A DNA stretch of 64,000 nt from Saprospirales bacterium. Lineage in GTDB: Bacteria; Bacteroidota; Bacteroidia; Chitinophagales; Saprospiraceae. Below the pieces are notes generated by a model. That model made no database searches. It was given only the letters and a program-made list of their open reading frames with translations, and had not been told where the DNA came from. The position numbers and the translations under genes were made by a program. This document shows positions 26,955 through 39,056 of this stretch, in pieces; positions within the stretch are counted from its first letter, which is position 1, and each line of letters begins with the position of its first letter. The stretch is from the NCBI GenBank assembly GCA_016711045.1, contig JADJTT010000003.1, positions 496,001-560,000 of the forward strand. Direction: 5' to 3'.

Positions 26955-27183
26955 GACTCTATATTTTTATGAGGAAAAATGAGCAGGTCAGCGAGCGGCT
27001 TCAGACATTCGATGGCGGGGATGGTCTTCTTCCAAAGCGGAAGGAAAACCGGCAACAAAAACTAAATGAGGGAGGAATATTCCGTCCCGTAGAACCGTTA
27101 CCGCAAAATGGCCACCGGATGCGAAGCTGCGGGAAAAACCCACTCTATACTCCTTATCCGTGTTTAAAAAGAACTCTTGCCAA
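26955..27183 (-). other. Long rpsJ-rplC spacer
   Basis: 229 bases with no ORF and no promoter match. Only small hairpins are visible (for example CTTCC-AAAGC-GGAAG near 27031). It could hold a control site for the operon, but I cannot identify one. Confidence 0.3.
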
Positions 27184-27492
27184 TTAAGTCAACTTAACTT
27201 GAATGTCTACCCCACTGGGTAATTCCAGCTTAGACAATGCATCCACTGTCTTTTGGGTAGGCGTGTAGATCTCGATCAGGCGCTTATGTGTGCGCAACTG
27301 AAACTGCTCACGAGATTTCTTGTTGACGTGCGGTGAACGCAGGACGGTGAAAATCTCTTTCTTAGTGGGCAGCGGAATCGGTCCAGTAACAACAGCACCA
27401 CTGTTGCGGACCGTCTTCACGATTTTCTCCGTCGATTTGTCCACTAAATTGTGGTCATAGGAGCGGAGCTTGATACGAATTTTTTGATTCAT
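27184..27492 (-). CDS. rpsJ: 30S ribosomal protein S10
   Basis: 102 aa. MNQKIRIKLRSYDHNLVDKS start, GPIPLPTKKEIFTVLRSPHVNKKSREQF and RLIEIYTPTQKTVDAL are canonical. Follows fusA by 70 bases; tuf, often in between, is absent. Confidence 0.98.
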   Translation of the reverse strand: MNQKIRIKLRSYDHNLVDKSTEKIVKTVRNSGAVVTGPIPLPTKKEIFTVLRSPHVNKKSREQFQLRTHKRLIEIYTPTQKTVDALSKLELPSGVDIQVKLT

Positions 27493-27562
27493 AACCCAAC
27501 AAACAATTTGTCAATTTTGAAAGATGAGGCGGCACTGTTGCCCCCCCTTTTGTTTCTTATAA

Positions 27563-29698
<2,136 letters not shown>

Positions 29699-29768
29699 GG
29701 CGATTCTCCTGAGGAAGATTTTTTTAAATGAGTTCTATTCTATACTTGTTTCCAGCAAAACTATTTGC

Positions 29769-30236
29769 CTACACCCGGAAGTGTGCGAATGCCCGGTTGG
29801 ATTCTGCCATGCGGTGCATGTCTTCCTTCCGCTTTACGGCTGCACCTTCTCCCTTGCTGGCGGCAACGATCTCCTGAGCGAGCCTTTCGGCCATTCCTTT
29901 ACCACTGCGGGCGCGGGCGAAGTTGATCAACCACTTCATACCGGTGGAAACCTTACGCTTGGCGCGAATCTCCGTAGGGATCTGAAAGGTAGCCCCACCG
30001 ATCCGGCGGCTGCGCACCTCCACCATAGGCATCACATTATTCAGCGCTTTTTTCCACACGCCGTGCTCTTCCGCACCTGTACGCTCCTTTACCAGATCCA
30101 TCGCATCGTAGAAGATCTGGAGTGCCGTACTTTTCTTGCCGCGCAGCATCATATTGTTGACGAACTGCGTAACCATCGGGTCATTATAACGGGGATCGGC
30201 AGCGATCACTCGTACTTTTGGCTTTCTTTTTCTCAT
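29769..30236 (-). CDS. rpsG: 30S ribosomal protein S7
   Basis: 155 aa. MRKRKPKVRVIAADPRYNDPMV-type start, FVNNMMLRGKKSTALQIFYDAMD and RRIGGATFQIPTEIRAKR. A primary binder of the 16S 3' domain and a known str-operon repressor in E. coli. Confidence 0.98.
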   Translation of the reverse strand: MRKRKPKVRVIAADPRYNDPMVTQFVNNMMLRGKKSTALQIFYDAMDLVKERTGAEEHGVWKKALNNVMPMVEVRSRRIGGATFQIPTEIRAKRKVSTGMKWLINFARARSGKGMAERLAQEIVAASKGEGAAVKRKEDMHRMAESNRAFAHFRV

Positions 30237-30275
30237 CGAACCTGGTTATATAGATAGCTACTCTAAAGTGGTTTA

Positions 30276-30650
30276 TTATTTCTTGGGCCGCTTGGTACCA
30301 TACCTCGAACGGCTTTGTTTGCGATCCGTAACACCTGCAGTATCCAGGGCGCCACGTACGATGGTATAGCGAACACCCGGCAAGTCTTTCACACGACCTC
30401 CCCGCACCAACACGATAGAGTGTTCCTGCAGGTTGTGGCCTTCTCCCGGAATATAGGCAATCACCTCAAGCTGATTGGTCAAACGTACCTTGGCAACCTT
30501 GCGCAACGCAGAGTTCGGCTTCTTCGGCGTAGTGGTATACACACGCGTACAAACGCCCCTGCGTTGAGGACAGGAATTCAGTGCGCGCGACTTGCTCTTG
30601 GTCACCACCTTCTCTCTTCCCTTGCGGACTAATTGATTAATCGTAGGCAT
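30276..30650 (-). CDS. rpsL: 30S ribosomal protein S12
   Basis: 124 aa. MPTINQLVRKGREKVVTKSKS start, TTPKKPNSALRKVAKVRLTN and GVRYTIVRGALDTAGVTDRKQSRSRYG. The lysines linked to streptomycin resistance (in TPKKPNSA and the later PGVRY region) have wild-type-like context. First gene of the superoperon, with a strong promoter upstream. Confidence 0.98.
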   Translation of the reverse strand: MPTINQLVRKGREKVVTKSKSRALNSCPQRRGVCTRVYTTTPKKPNSALRKVAKVRLTNQLEVIAYIPGEGHNLQEHSIVLVRGGRVKDLPGVRYTIVRGALDTAGVTDRKQSRSRYGTKRPKK

Positions 30651-30772
30651 AAACCCTATTTTCCGTTATCTAAATTTTCAAAATCCTTTATTTACAATGC
30701 TTTGGGGAGTTTGGACAAGGACTCACATCCTTTGTTCCCATGCGGCTGCAAAAAAGCGAATGCAAAGGTATA

Positions 30773-30802
30773 GGTTTTAAGCAGAAATCAAAAACCTAAT
30801 TG
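30773..30802 (-). promoter_or_regulatory. Promoter of the ribosomal superoperon
   Basis: On the minus strand TTTG (30802-30799), then 18 bases, then TACCTTTG (30780-30773). This is a near-perfect Bacteroidota housekeeping promoter, with a predicted start near 30766 and a leader of about 115 bases before rpsL. Confidence 0.75.
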
Positions 30803-30841
30803 AAAAATTTTTTAACCCTTTCCGGGCGAATTTTTCAAAGA

Positions 30842-32071
30842 CTAGAAAGTGACTTCTTTTTCCAACCGTTCCGTACCCCTCAAAATAATCACCTTTGTCG
30901 TCTGGCCCTTTTCGTAAAGCCCCAAGCCTTCCATATAATCGTATATATCCTTGACCGGCATATCACCGATCTGGATAAGTATGTCGCCTCGCTGCAAACC
31001 CGCTACCTGTGCAGGCCGCCCATCAGTCACCCCGTCTATTCGCAGCCCCTCTCCCTGAAATACATAGTCGGGCATCACCCCCAACGACACTTTAAACCGA
31101 GCCGCCTGCCGACCTTCGTTTTCATCGACGGTTTTGGTAAATTCCAACCGTCCTTTTTTGTCCAACCCCACGATGAGGTCGAATATATAACGGGTCACCG
31201 ATTCTATTCCTTCATAATTGATCAACTCGCTGTCGTCGGAAGGCTTGTGATAATCGCTGTGCTGGCCGGTGAAAAAATGCAGTACCGGGCGTTCGTTCAG
31301 ATAGAATGAAGCATGATCGGATGGGCCCATACCCCCTTCGGAGGTTTTGATAGTAAGGCCATCCACCTTAATAGTAGCCATTACCTCCGGCCAGGAGGGA
31401 GAGGTGCCCACCCCGTGTACCAATAATACCCCGGCGCTGTCCAGCCGGCCGATCATATCCATGTTGAGCATGTAGTTGATCTTCTGCCACTCCAGCGTGG
31501 GATGGTCGACGAAGTATTTGGATCCGTACAAGCCGAGTTCTTCCCCTGAAAAGGCAATGAACAGATAGTTGCTCTTCTTTGGGCCTTTCTCTTTTAGCAT
31601 CGTTGCCAAACGCAGCAGCCCCGCCACTCCGCTGGCATTATCATCTGCTCCGTTGTGTATAGCCGGCTCTCCGGTGTAAAGCGATCCGGATATGCCGTGC
31701 CCAAGGTGATCGTAATGCGCGCCGATAACCACGGTCTGAGCGGCCTTGTTATTAATAAACCCGATCACGTTGCGGGCCGTGCGGTTTTCTCCGCTCTCCG
31801 CATGGGGATTGGATTTTACTACCGCTGCGAATTCTTGGAAATAGCTGCCGTTATCTCCCTTTGGACTCAGCCCGGCCTCCTCAAAACGGGAAGCAATATA
31901 CTGGGCAGCCAGGCGCTCGCTCTCCGTGCCTGTCTCCCTGCCTTGCATGAAATCGGAGGAAAGATAAATAACGTCTACGCGCAAATCCTGCAGGGCAGCA
32001 CTCCCATTCTGTGCTGCTACCCCACCTGATATCAGGAGGAAAATGCCGCAAATACTCAGGAACTGTTTCAT
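30842..32071 (-). CDS. Secreted M28-family zinc peptidase with C-terminal PDZ domain
   Basis: The start at 32071 gives 409 aa with a signal peptide (MKQFLSICGIFLLISGGVAA). The M28 di-zinc site is complete in order: HYDHLGHG, NGADDNASG, the catalytic EE in FSGEELGLYGS, the Asp in NMDMIGR and a late His in PSDHASF. Residues from about 325 onward form a PDZ domain (GVTDGRPAQVAGLQRGDILIQIGD). Likely an aminopeptidase acting on peptides in the periplasm or outside. A TATCTTTG at 32102-32109 may be its -7 box. Confidence 0.92.
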   Translation of the reverse strand: MKQFLSICGIFLLISGGVAAQNGSAALQDLRVDVIYLSSDFMQGRETGTESERLAAQYIASRFEEAGLSPKGDNGSYFQEFAAVVKSNPHAESGENRTARNVIGFINNKAAQTVVIGAHYDHLGHGISGSLYTGEPAIHNGADDNASGVAGLLRLATMLKEKGPKKSNYLFIAFSGEELGLYGSKYFVDHPTLEWQKINYMLNMDMIGRLDSAGVLLVHGVGTSPSWPEVMATIKVDGLTIKTSEGGMGPSDHASFYLNERPVLHFFTGQHSDYHKPSDDSELINYEGIESVTRYIFDLIVGLDKKGRLEFTKTVDENEGRQAARFKVSLGVMPDYVFQGEGLRIDGVTDGRPAQVAGLQRGDILIQIGDMPVKDIYDYMEGLGLYEKGQTTKVIILRGTERLEKEVTF

Positions 32072-32210
32072 ATTTCTAATAATTTGTCCGCAAATGGTGG
32101 GCAAAGATATACCAGTATGTTCAGGAATAAAAGGATTTTTGATAAATGAACCGTGGAAGGTTCGTAAAACACATAACTACCTGCTAATGTTTGACAAAAA
32201 AACAACTACT

Positions 32211-32654
32211 ATGCAGATACGCATCCGGAAGGCCACACTTGAAGATATTCCCGCCATTCATGGGCTGGTCGGGGAACTGGCGCGCTATGAAAATGCGGAA
32301 GAGGAGTTTATCGCCTCTGTGGAAGAGTACCGGAAAGACTTTCTGCAGGAAGTTTTTAAATCGACAGTTGCCGAAGTCGACGGAAAGGTGGTCGGCATGA
32401 TGCTCTATTACATGACCTACTCTACCTGGAAAGGGAAAATGCTCTATCTGGAGGATTTTGTACTGCTCGAATCATTTCGACGGAAAGGCATAGGCACCCT
32501 TTTATTCGATGCATTCCTCGAAGAAGCCCGCAACCTGGGGTGTCGACTGGTCAAATGGCAGGTGCTCGACTGGAACCAGCCTGCACTCGATTTCTATGAA
32601 AAATACCGTGCGACCATCGAAACCGAATGGTGGAATGGGAAACTATTCCTTTGA
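32211..32654 (+). CDS. GNAT-family N-acetyltransferase
   Basis: 147 aa from the ATG at 32211 (MQIRIRKATLEDIPAIHGLV); an in-frame ATG at 32187 would add eight residues. The acetyl-CoA site FRRKGIGTLLFDAFLEEA, preceded by LYLEDFVLLE and followed by NQPALDFYEKYRA, resembles the diamine (spermidine/spermine-type) acetyltransferase group. Substrate not proven. Divergent from the M28 gene. Confidence 0.9.
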   Translation: MQIRIRKATLEDIPAIHGLVGELARYENAEEEFIASVEEYRKDFLQEVFKSTVAEVDGKVVGMMLYYMTYSTWKGKMLYLEDFVLLESFRRKGIGTLLFDAFLEEARNLGCRLVKWQVLDWNQPALDFYEKYRATIETEWWNGKLFL

Positions 32655-32802
32655 TAACCAAATTCATAGCTTTTGTCCTCTTTTAAAAATTCATTTTCGG
32701 GTTTATTTTGTTTTGATCTTCGCGTTTTGTATTTTCGCGCAATGTGTTAGGTCTGTCCTCTAAATTTAGTGAATAAAGATTATAGTGTTTCATAGTGTGA
32801 GG

Positions 32803-32840
32803 GGTAACCGCTTCGGCGGTTGCTCCTTCTTTTTTTTTTT
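32803..32840 (+). terminator. Terminator with TTCG tetraloop
   Basis: AACCGC-TTCG-GCGGTT (32806-32821) followed by a short spacer and a long T-run up to 32839. It is on the plus strand about 150 bases after the acetyltransferase and abuts the 3' end of the convergent prenyl synthase gene. Confidence 0.7.
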
Positions 32841-33823
32841 CAGGACTCCCGCACCAGCAACTCGGTGGCTAATTCCTCCAATATTCTTTTTCTGTCCGGG
32901 CTGGCCTGCACCTGTTCCAGGGCGCGAAAAGCCGCTTGCTGGTAGGTGTCCTTCGCCTTTTCGGCAAATTGCCGGATGCCCATTTCGTTCCACAGTTTCA
33001 ATACCTGCCCGATCTTTTCTTCTTCCTTTTCGGGCCCCACCAGTTGGTCAAACCACTGTTGGAGCGCACTTTTTTGCGTCGGTGTGGCCACCTCCATGGC
33101 CTTCAGATACAGAAAGGTTTTTTTATGCTGGGCAATATCCCCTCCCACCTTTTTCCCCACCTTTTCCGGATCGCCAAACGCATCGAGTATATCGTCCTGA
33201 AGCTGAAAAGCGATGCCCATATTACGGCCAAATTCGTATAGATGGGTAGCATCCTCGATGCTGCTTCCACCAAGCAACGCCCCCATCTTCAATGCACCTG
33301 CGATCAGCACCGACGTTTTCAATTCGATCATCCGGAGATAATCGGGGATGCCGACCAATGTGGTCTTTTCAAAATCCATATCCAATTGTTGCCCCTCGCA
33401 AACTCCAATAGCGACCTTATTAAACACCCCCAACAAGGCCGGAAGCAACTGGGGTTTATCCAAATCCAGCAAGTACTGATATGCCTGGATCAGCATCACA
33501 TCTCCGGTGAGGATACCGGCATTGACCCCGTACTTGTGGTGCACCGTGGGCTTTCCCCTTCTCAGTGGCGCCGCATCCATAATGTCGTCGTGTACGAGGG
33601 TGAAATTGTGAAACACCTCTATCGCCATGGCGGCGGGAAGTGCCGGTTGGTAGTTTTCGTCAAAAAGATAATGCCCGATCAACAACAAAACCGGCCGGAG
33701 GCGCTTACCTCCCAGACCCATGATATAATCGGCCGGATCGTAAAGGTTTCGGGGTTCTTTCTGAAAGGGATTGCGGTCCAAAAAATCCTGATAGGCTTGT
33801 TGAAATGGTTTAATAAACTCCAT
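32840..33823 (-). CDS. Polyprenyl diphosphate synthase
   Basis: 327 aa trans-isoprenyl diphosphate synthase. First Asp-rich motif DDIMD at 79-83 and second DDILD at 210-214, with the GGKRLRP substrate loop at 38-44 and LRRGKPTVHHKYG after the first motif. The residues just before the first motif are F-T-L-V-H, whose aromatic at -5 suggests a short product (C15-C20), but chain length cannot be fixed from this. Single gene; a TACCTTTG lies upstream at 33840-33847. Confidence 0.93.
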   Translation of the reverse strand: MEFIKPFQQAYQDFLDRNPFQKEPRNLYDPADYIMGLGGKRLRPVLLLIGHYLFDENYQPALPAAMAIEVFHNFTLVHDDIMDAAPLRRGKPTVHHKYGVNAGILTGDVMLIQAYQYLLDLDKPQLLPALLGVFNKVAIGVCEGQQLDMDFEKTTLVGIPDYLRMIELKTSVLIAGALKMGALLGGSSIEDATHLYEFGRNMGIAFQLQDDILDAFGDPEKVGKKVGGDIAQHKKTFLYLKAMEVATPTQKSALQQWFDQLVGPEKEEEKIGQVLKLWNEMGIRQFAEKAKDTYQQAAFRALEQVQASPDRKRILEELATELLVRES

Positions 33824-33900
33824 CTGAATAATTTTGCCGCAAAGGTAAGGAAAGATGAAGATGCCACACTTTGTTATTTTAGCCCCTAAAAGACCGTTCC

Positions 33901-34866
33901 ATGGAATTATATGACCTGATCATCATTGGCGCCGGACCGAGTGGGATCAACTGCGGCATCTCCGCCAGGAAGAAAGGATTGCGTTTTTTGCTGTTGGAGA
34001 AAGGGGTATTGGTAGATTCCCTTTTCCATTTTCCCACCAATATGACCTTTTTCTCTACCTCTCAGAACCTGGAAATAGGCGATGTCCCCTTTATCTCTCA
34101 TGGGGAAAAACCTACCCGAAGAGAAGCGCTGGAGTATTACCGGCGGGTAGCGGAAGCCTTTGAGTTGCCCATCCACTTGTATGAGCCTGTGTACGGCCTG
34201 CACCCTGGCGAGTCCGGCGGGTATACCGTGCAAACCTCCAAAGGACTGCATGCCACCAAAACGGTCGTAGTGGCCACGGGATACTACGGCACCCCACGTC
34301 TCCTCGGTGTTCCGGGTGAAGACCTGCCGAAGGTGAAGCACTATTATGACGAAGCCCATCCCTATATCGGACAAAAGGTGCTCGTGGTAGGCGCTGCCAA
34401 CTCGGCATGCGATGTAGCGTTGGAAACCTATTACAAAGGCGCCGAGGTCACCATGGCCATCCGCGAGCGGGAGATCTATGAAAAGGTGAAATACTGGATA
34501 CGCCCCAACATCGAAAACCGGATCAGGGAAGGGTCGATCCGGGCCTATTTTCAGACCACCTTATGCGCGATCACCCCCGACCGGGTTCAACTCCAAACCC
34601 CTGAAGGCCGGATTTGGATCGACAACGATTTTGTACTGGCCATGACCGGCTACCAACCCGATTATTCCTTCCTGAAAAACCTGGGGCTACCGATTGAACC
34701 AGGGCCAGTACAAGTCCCCGCTCACGATCCGGAGACCCTGGAAACGCCGCTTCCGGGTGTATATCTGGCAGGAGTGGTTTGCGGGGGACTGGACACCAGT
34801 ACCTTATTTATCGAAAATACCCGCCACCACGGCGACCTGATCATTTCCCATATCCAATCCAAATAA
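33901..34866 (+). CDS. ypdA: YpdA-like putative bacillithiol disulfide reductase
   Basis: 321 aa flavoprotein. FAD-binding GAGPSG at 10-15, then FFSTSQNLEIGDVPF near 50-64, typical of YpdA. The second Rossmann motif GAANSACDVALE near 163-174 binds NADPH. A late GVYLAGVVCGG closes the FAD domain. It lacks the CxxC of thioredoxin reductases, as YpdA does. The expected role is reducing bacillithiol disulfide. Divergent from the prenyl synthase gene with a 77-base shared promoter region. Confidence 0.88.
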   Translation: MELYDLIIIGAGPSGINCGISARKKGLRFLLLEKGVLVDSLFHFPTNMTFFSTSQNLEIGDVPFISHGEKPTRREALEYYRRVAEAFELPIHLYEPVYGLHPGESGGYTVQTSKGLHATKTVVVATGYYGTPRLLGVPGEDLPKVKHYYDEAHPYIGQKVLVVGAANSACDVALETYYKGAEVTMAIREREIYEKVKYWIRPNIENRIREGSIRAYFQTTLCAITPDRVQLQTPEGRIWIDNDFVLAMTGYQPDYSFLKNLGLPIEPGPVQVPAHDPETLETPLPGVYLAGVVCGGLDTSTLFIENTRHHGDLIISHIQSK

Positions 34867-34888
34867 TTAATTTGCACTTTTTATAGAT

Positions 34889-34968
34889 AAAAGGGATTGG
34901 AAGGGATTAAATGGGATTAACGAGGCAGGCAATCCCATTCAATCCCCCATAATCCCTCCAAATCCCTT
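34889..34968. repeat. Intergenic hairpin built of GGGATT repeats
   Basis: Three GGGATT units (34891-34918) face four AATCCC units (34931-34966), giving a long imperfect stem with a short GC loop. It lies between the YpdA gene and the protease gene. It can act as a terminator for the former despite lacking a T-run. Confidence 0.6.
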
Positions 34969-35029
34969 ATACATTTTGATAGTAACCATTCTGCGTTACA
35001 TCAGTTATTAACCTTCAAAAATTTAGCTC

Positions 35030-36573
35030 ATGCCAATAAGAATGGAACAAGACGACCCCCAAGGCGGCCAAAAGCCCAAACGGGAAGGGGGAACGAATCC
35101 GATACTGCGCTTACTTCCCATTATCTTGCTATTCGTTTTCCGGAAGCCCAAGTTGCTGATCCCTATCTTGATCGTGGGGGCGGTATGGTATTTCTTTCTG
35201 GGTGGGAAAAATTTCTTTTCTGCAGCGCCCGAAGATGATTTCTCTTCGGAATTTTCCCTCGGCGCCACCCTCGACCCCGAGGTATACGACAAAGCCGAGG
35301 TATTTGAACCCCTGACCTACGGCGCCATGGGAAGTTCCGGAGGGTTACCGGCATCCGTGTCTCTGCTCAAATATGCGCCCAAGCGCCTCCACCAGGGAAA
35401 CCAGGGGTCATGCGTCGGTTGGGCAAGTTCGTATGCGGCCCGCACCATCCTGGAAGCCCAGTCGAGCGGAAAAGACCCCAACCAGGTCGCGTTCAGCCCC
35501 TCTTTCCTATACAACCAGATCGCCCTCAGCAATTGCCAGGGCGCTTATATGCTGGATGCGATGGAAACCATGCGCCAGGGCGGCGTGCTACCCTTCAGCG
35601 AATACCCCTACGACGATCGCACTTGTGCGGTAAAACCAGGTCAAACCGAGCTTATGCGTGCGCAGTCTTTCCGCATTAAAGGCTACAACCGCCTCACGCT
35701 GGGTGGTGAAGACTACAGTCCCGATATTCAGGGTATCAAGCAACACCTTGCCCAGGGAGCACCCGTTGTTATCGGGATGCAGGTAGGTGGCACCTTCATG
35801 CACGAGATGCGCGGCCAACGGCTTTGGACCCCCACCCAACGCGATTATAGTGGTTATGGCTTTAGCGGCCATGCCATGTGCGTGATCGGATACGACGACA
35901 ACTACCAGGGAGGCGCCTTCCAGCTCATGAATAGTTGGAGCGAAAGCTGGGGCGAGAAGGAATAGCCTGGGTCCGCTACGGGGATTTTGAACACTTTGTC
36001 AAAGAAGCCTACGGTCTATACCCCATGGGCACGGCCCCCAAATTCAACGCCAACAAACTCGAAGTGCAATTTGGACTAGTCGATAACGCAACTCAAAGCC
36101 TGCTTCCCCTCACCCAGGCCAGCGATCGTGTTTTCCGCACCCGCACACCCATCCGGAAGGGGGATAAATTCAAGGTGGCCATCGCCAATTCCATAGAATG
36201 TAATATTTACGTCTTTGGAGAAGAAACCGACGGCTCCAGTTATGTGTTGTTCCCCTACACGGCCAAGCATTCGCCCTATTGTGGAATTACCGGCACACGC
36301 CTGTTCCCGAAGGACTACTCCATGACCGCCGACGAGTTGGGGAACCGGGACCGGATCGCCATCGTTGTGACAAAGGAGCCCATCGACTTCCAGGCGTTGA
36401 ACCAGCGTATCAACCGCAGCACCGCATCCGGGTATGCCGCCCGTCTTCAGGCCGCACTGGCAGACCAATCTATTGCCAAAGTGACCTTTCAGGCAGCTGA
36501 GGCCATCGGCTTTTCCTGTGACCTGGGCGGACGAAATGCAGTAGGTACAGTCATAGAAATAGACAAACGATAG
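35030..36573 (+). pseudogene. Membrane-anchored papain-like (C1) protease, one frameshift
   Basis: N-terminal basic segment, then one membrane span (about 42-57). The C1 fold follows, with Gln125 and Cys128 (NQGSCVGWASSYA), His281 (SGHAMCVIGYDD) and Asn301 (NSWSESWG). The frame stops at 35965 just after NSWSESWGEK. A second frame (from 35961) continues with GIAWVRYGDFEHFV, the expected end of a C1 domain, and about 195 further residues resembling DUF4384-type beta domains. One missing G in the run at 35959-35960 explains it: restored, the gene is 515 codons. All catalytic residues are present, so this is probably an intact gene with a sequencing error. Confidence 0.8.
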
Positions 36574-36588
36574 CAAAATTCAATTTTC

Positions 36589-38868
36589 ATGTGTCACCCC
36601 TTTCAAAAACTGTTGTCCATGCTGTTCCTGTTGCCCGCTCTTTCGCTCGGGGGGCAGGTGACACCTACGGTTCAGGACTGCCTCGGCGCCATTCCCATTT
36701 GCGAGCAGATCTATTCCGAAACCCTCTCCCCTACCGGAGATGGCAACTACAACAATGAGATCAACCCCGCCATCAGTTGCACCGTCGGCGAGTTGAATTC
36801 CATCTGGTATTCCTTTACGGTTGACCAGTCGGGGCAATTCGGGTTTCTTATTACCCCCAACGATATTAACGACGATTACGATTGGTCGCTCTTTAACATC
36901 ACCAATGCCACTTGTGCGGATATTTTCACCAATCAAAACCTGGTAGTGAGCTGCAATGCAGCCGGAGGAAATGTGTGTGATGGACTGACAGGCGCCACCG
37001 GGGCTTCGATCTATACCATTCAAGGGGGGGGATGTAATGCACTCACTCCCAATATCAATGCCGGTGGCACGCCATTCAACGACCTTATCCCGGTCGTAGC
37101 GGGCAACACCTATGTGCTGATGGTGTCGAACTGGACCGGCTCCAATAACGGATATACCATCGATTTTGGACTCTCGTCGGGCATCGGTATTATTGACAAT
37201 ACCCCGCCGGCCATTGCGTCCATTTCAGGGCCTGAATCCTGCGGTGGCCAGAATATCGACCTCGTTTTTTCCGAATACCTCGACTGCAACACCATTGACG
37301 ACAGCAATTTTCAACTCAGTGGTCCGGGCGGGCCCTACACCATCTCGCTGACCGCCAATGCCTGCGACAACAGCAATGGCTTTGACAACACGCTTTCACT
37401 CCTCATCGACCCACCCTTATCCTCCCTCGGCACCTATACCCTTTCTATTAACACGGTCGGCGCTTTTCCTTTTCAGGACATCTGCGGCAACCCGATCGGG
37501 CAGGACGCCATGGCTTTCGACGTCACCGTGCCTATTGCGATATCAGTAGACATTGGCAATGATACCTCTATTCTATGCATAGGAGACACGCTGGTTCTCA
37601 ACGCCTTTACCCAGGGAGGGAGTTACGTATGGCAGGACGGATCGACCGGCCCCCTGTTCACCCTTACCCAACCCGGGATCTATGCAGTGACCGTGACGGA
37701 CGCCTGTGGATCCGGTAGCGACGCGATAGGCATAACCTATTTGTTGGATCCTCCGCAGATCGAACTGGGCAGTACGCAGGTATTGTGCATGGGAGAGAGC
37801 ACTACGCTCAATGCCAGCAGTCCGTTTTCTATCTATTTGTGGCAAAATGGATCGACGATGCCTACCCTTACCACCAATTTAGAAGGCACCTATTCCGTCA
37901 TTGTAACCAATGCCTGTGGGACTACCACCGATCAGGTCTTCCTCAATGCGGTTCCTCCCGTCAATTTAGACCTGGGAGGCGATCAGGTCGCCTGTCAGGG
38001 AGATACGGTCCTGCTGGATGCCACCAATCAGGAAGCCTCGTATTTGTGGCAGGACGGCAGCACCAACCCCACCCTGGCAGTCACCCAAAACGGCGTCTAC
38101 TCGGTAGAGGTGAATACGCTGTGTGAATCTCAATCGGAGGAGGTGGAGGTGCTTTTCATTTCCGAAACAGCGCCTGATCTGGGGCAAGATACCACCCTTT
38201 GTGCAGGCGACACGATCTTCCTGGACGTCACCTTCCCCGGGGCCAGCGGGTATCTCTGGCAGGACGGAAGCACCAACCCGGTTTATCCGGCGACACTTGG
38301 AGGGGACATTTCCGTAGAGATCACGACCATCTGCAATACCTTTAAAGACGCCCTTTACATTTACTACATTCCCACCATATCCTTTGACCTGGGGCGCGAC
38401 ACCTTTCTCTGTGAATCGCAGCTCTTCCTGGATGCCAGCACCAACGGTCCGGCCAGTTATAGTTGGAAAGACGGATTTGACAAGTCCTACTATGTAGTCG
38501 AAGAACCCGGGGTGTACGAAGTGTTGGTTTACAACATGTGCGAAAGTGTGTCGGATACCATATTAATCAAGGAGTGTGAGAACTGCTCCTTTTTCTATCC
38601 AAACGTCTTCTCCCCCAACTTTGACGGGATCAACGACCAATTCAGGCCTGCTTCAGAATGCCCTCTGGAGCAATACGAATTGAAGATCTTCGATCGATGG
38701 GGGGCGTTGGTCTTTGAAAGCCGCGATCCTTCTGACGGGTGGGACGGCACCTACAATGGCCGGCCGGTCAGTTCGGGGGCATATGCCTGGTGGATGGAAT
38801 TCACGGTAATGGAGAATGGACGACCCCGGTCCGATATAGCTACCGGCAGCGTGGTGGTCTTAAGGTAG
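36589..38868 (+). CDS. Secreted multidomain protein, T9SS type B sorting domain
   Basis: 759 aa with a signal peptide (FQKLLSMLFLLPALSLGGQ). An N-terminal beta domain has paired cysteines (about 25-200), then an Ig-like segment with NTPPAIASISGPESC and about five short repeats of the form LGxDxxLCxGDTxxLdA...YxWQDGSTxPxxxVtxxGxYxV (about 320-660). The last 90 residues are the gliding-motility-type C-terminal domain (YPNVFSPNFDGINDQF, IFDRWGALVFES, GWDGTYNGRPVSSGAYAW). That domain directs export by the type IX system. Ligand or role unknown; probably adhesive. It starts 15 bases after the protease gene. Confidence 0.9.
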   Translation: MCHPFQKLLSMLFLLPALSLGGQVTPTVQDCLGAIPICEQIYSETLSPTGDGNYNNEINPAISCTVGELNSIWYSFTVDQSGQFGFLITPNDINDDYDWSLFNITNATCADIFTNQNLVVSCNAAGGNVCDGLTGATGASIYTIQGGGCNALTPNINAGGTPFNDLIPVVAGNTYVLMVSNWTGSNNGYTIDFGLSSGIGIIDNTPPAIASISGPESCGGQNIDLVFSEYLDCNTIDDSNFQLSGPGGPYTISLTANACDNSNGFDNTLSLLIDPPLSSLGTYTLSINTVGAFPFQDICGNPIGQDAMAFDVTVPIAISVDIGNDTSILCIGDTLVLNAFTQGGSYVWQDGSTGPLFTLTQPGIYAVTVTDACGSGSDAIGITYLLDPPQIELGSTQVLCMGESTTLNASSPFSIYLWQNGSTMPTLTTNLEGTYSVIVTNACGTTTDQVFLNAVPPVNLDLGGDQVACQGDTVLLDATNQEASYLWQDGSTNPTLAVTQNGVYSVEVNTLCESQSEEVEVLFISETAPDLGQDTTLCAGDTIFLDVTFPGASGYLWQDGSTNPVYPATLGGDISVEITTICNTFKDALYIYYIPTISFDLGRDTFLCESQLFLDASTNGPASYSWKDGFDKSYYVVEEPGVYEVLVYNMCESVSDTILIKECENCSFFYPNVFSPNFDGINDQFRPASECPLEQYELKIFDRWGALVFESRDPSDGWDGTYNGRPVSSGAYAWWMEFTVMENGRPRSDIATGSVVVLR

Positions 38869-38970
38869 GCAAGAATGGCGTTCGTCCAAAATAATGACCT
38901 GTAAGTAGAAGGGAATGGGATGGAACGAGTTAATACCAGTAATTTGTCACATTACTTAACTAATGGAAAT

Positions 38971-39010
38971 TGGATGCAGGGGGAGCGCCTGAGGCACTCC
39001 CCTGCATCCA
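38971..39010. terminator. GC-rich hairpin, possible terminator
   Basis: Arms of 14-15 bases (TGGATGCAGGGGGAG / CTCCCCTGCATCCA) with an 11-base loop, about 100 bases after the T9SS cargo gene. No T-run follows on the plus strand, so factor-independent termination is uncertain. Confidence 0.45.
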
Positions 39011-39056
39011 GAATGATTAAAAGCACTAGCTTCTTTTTAAATAACCAACTCAACCC

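Noticed and set aside
32785..33249. 154-codon plus-strand frame over the prenyl synthase 3' end
   Set aside because: It is antisense to a complete polyprenyl synthase gene and lacks any motif.
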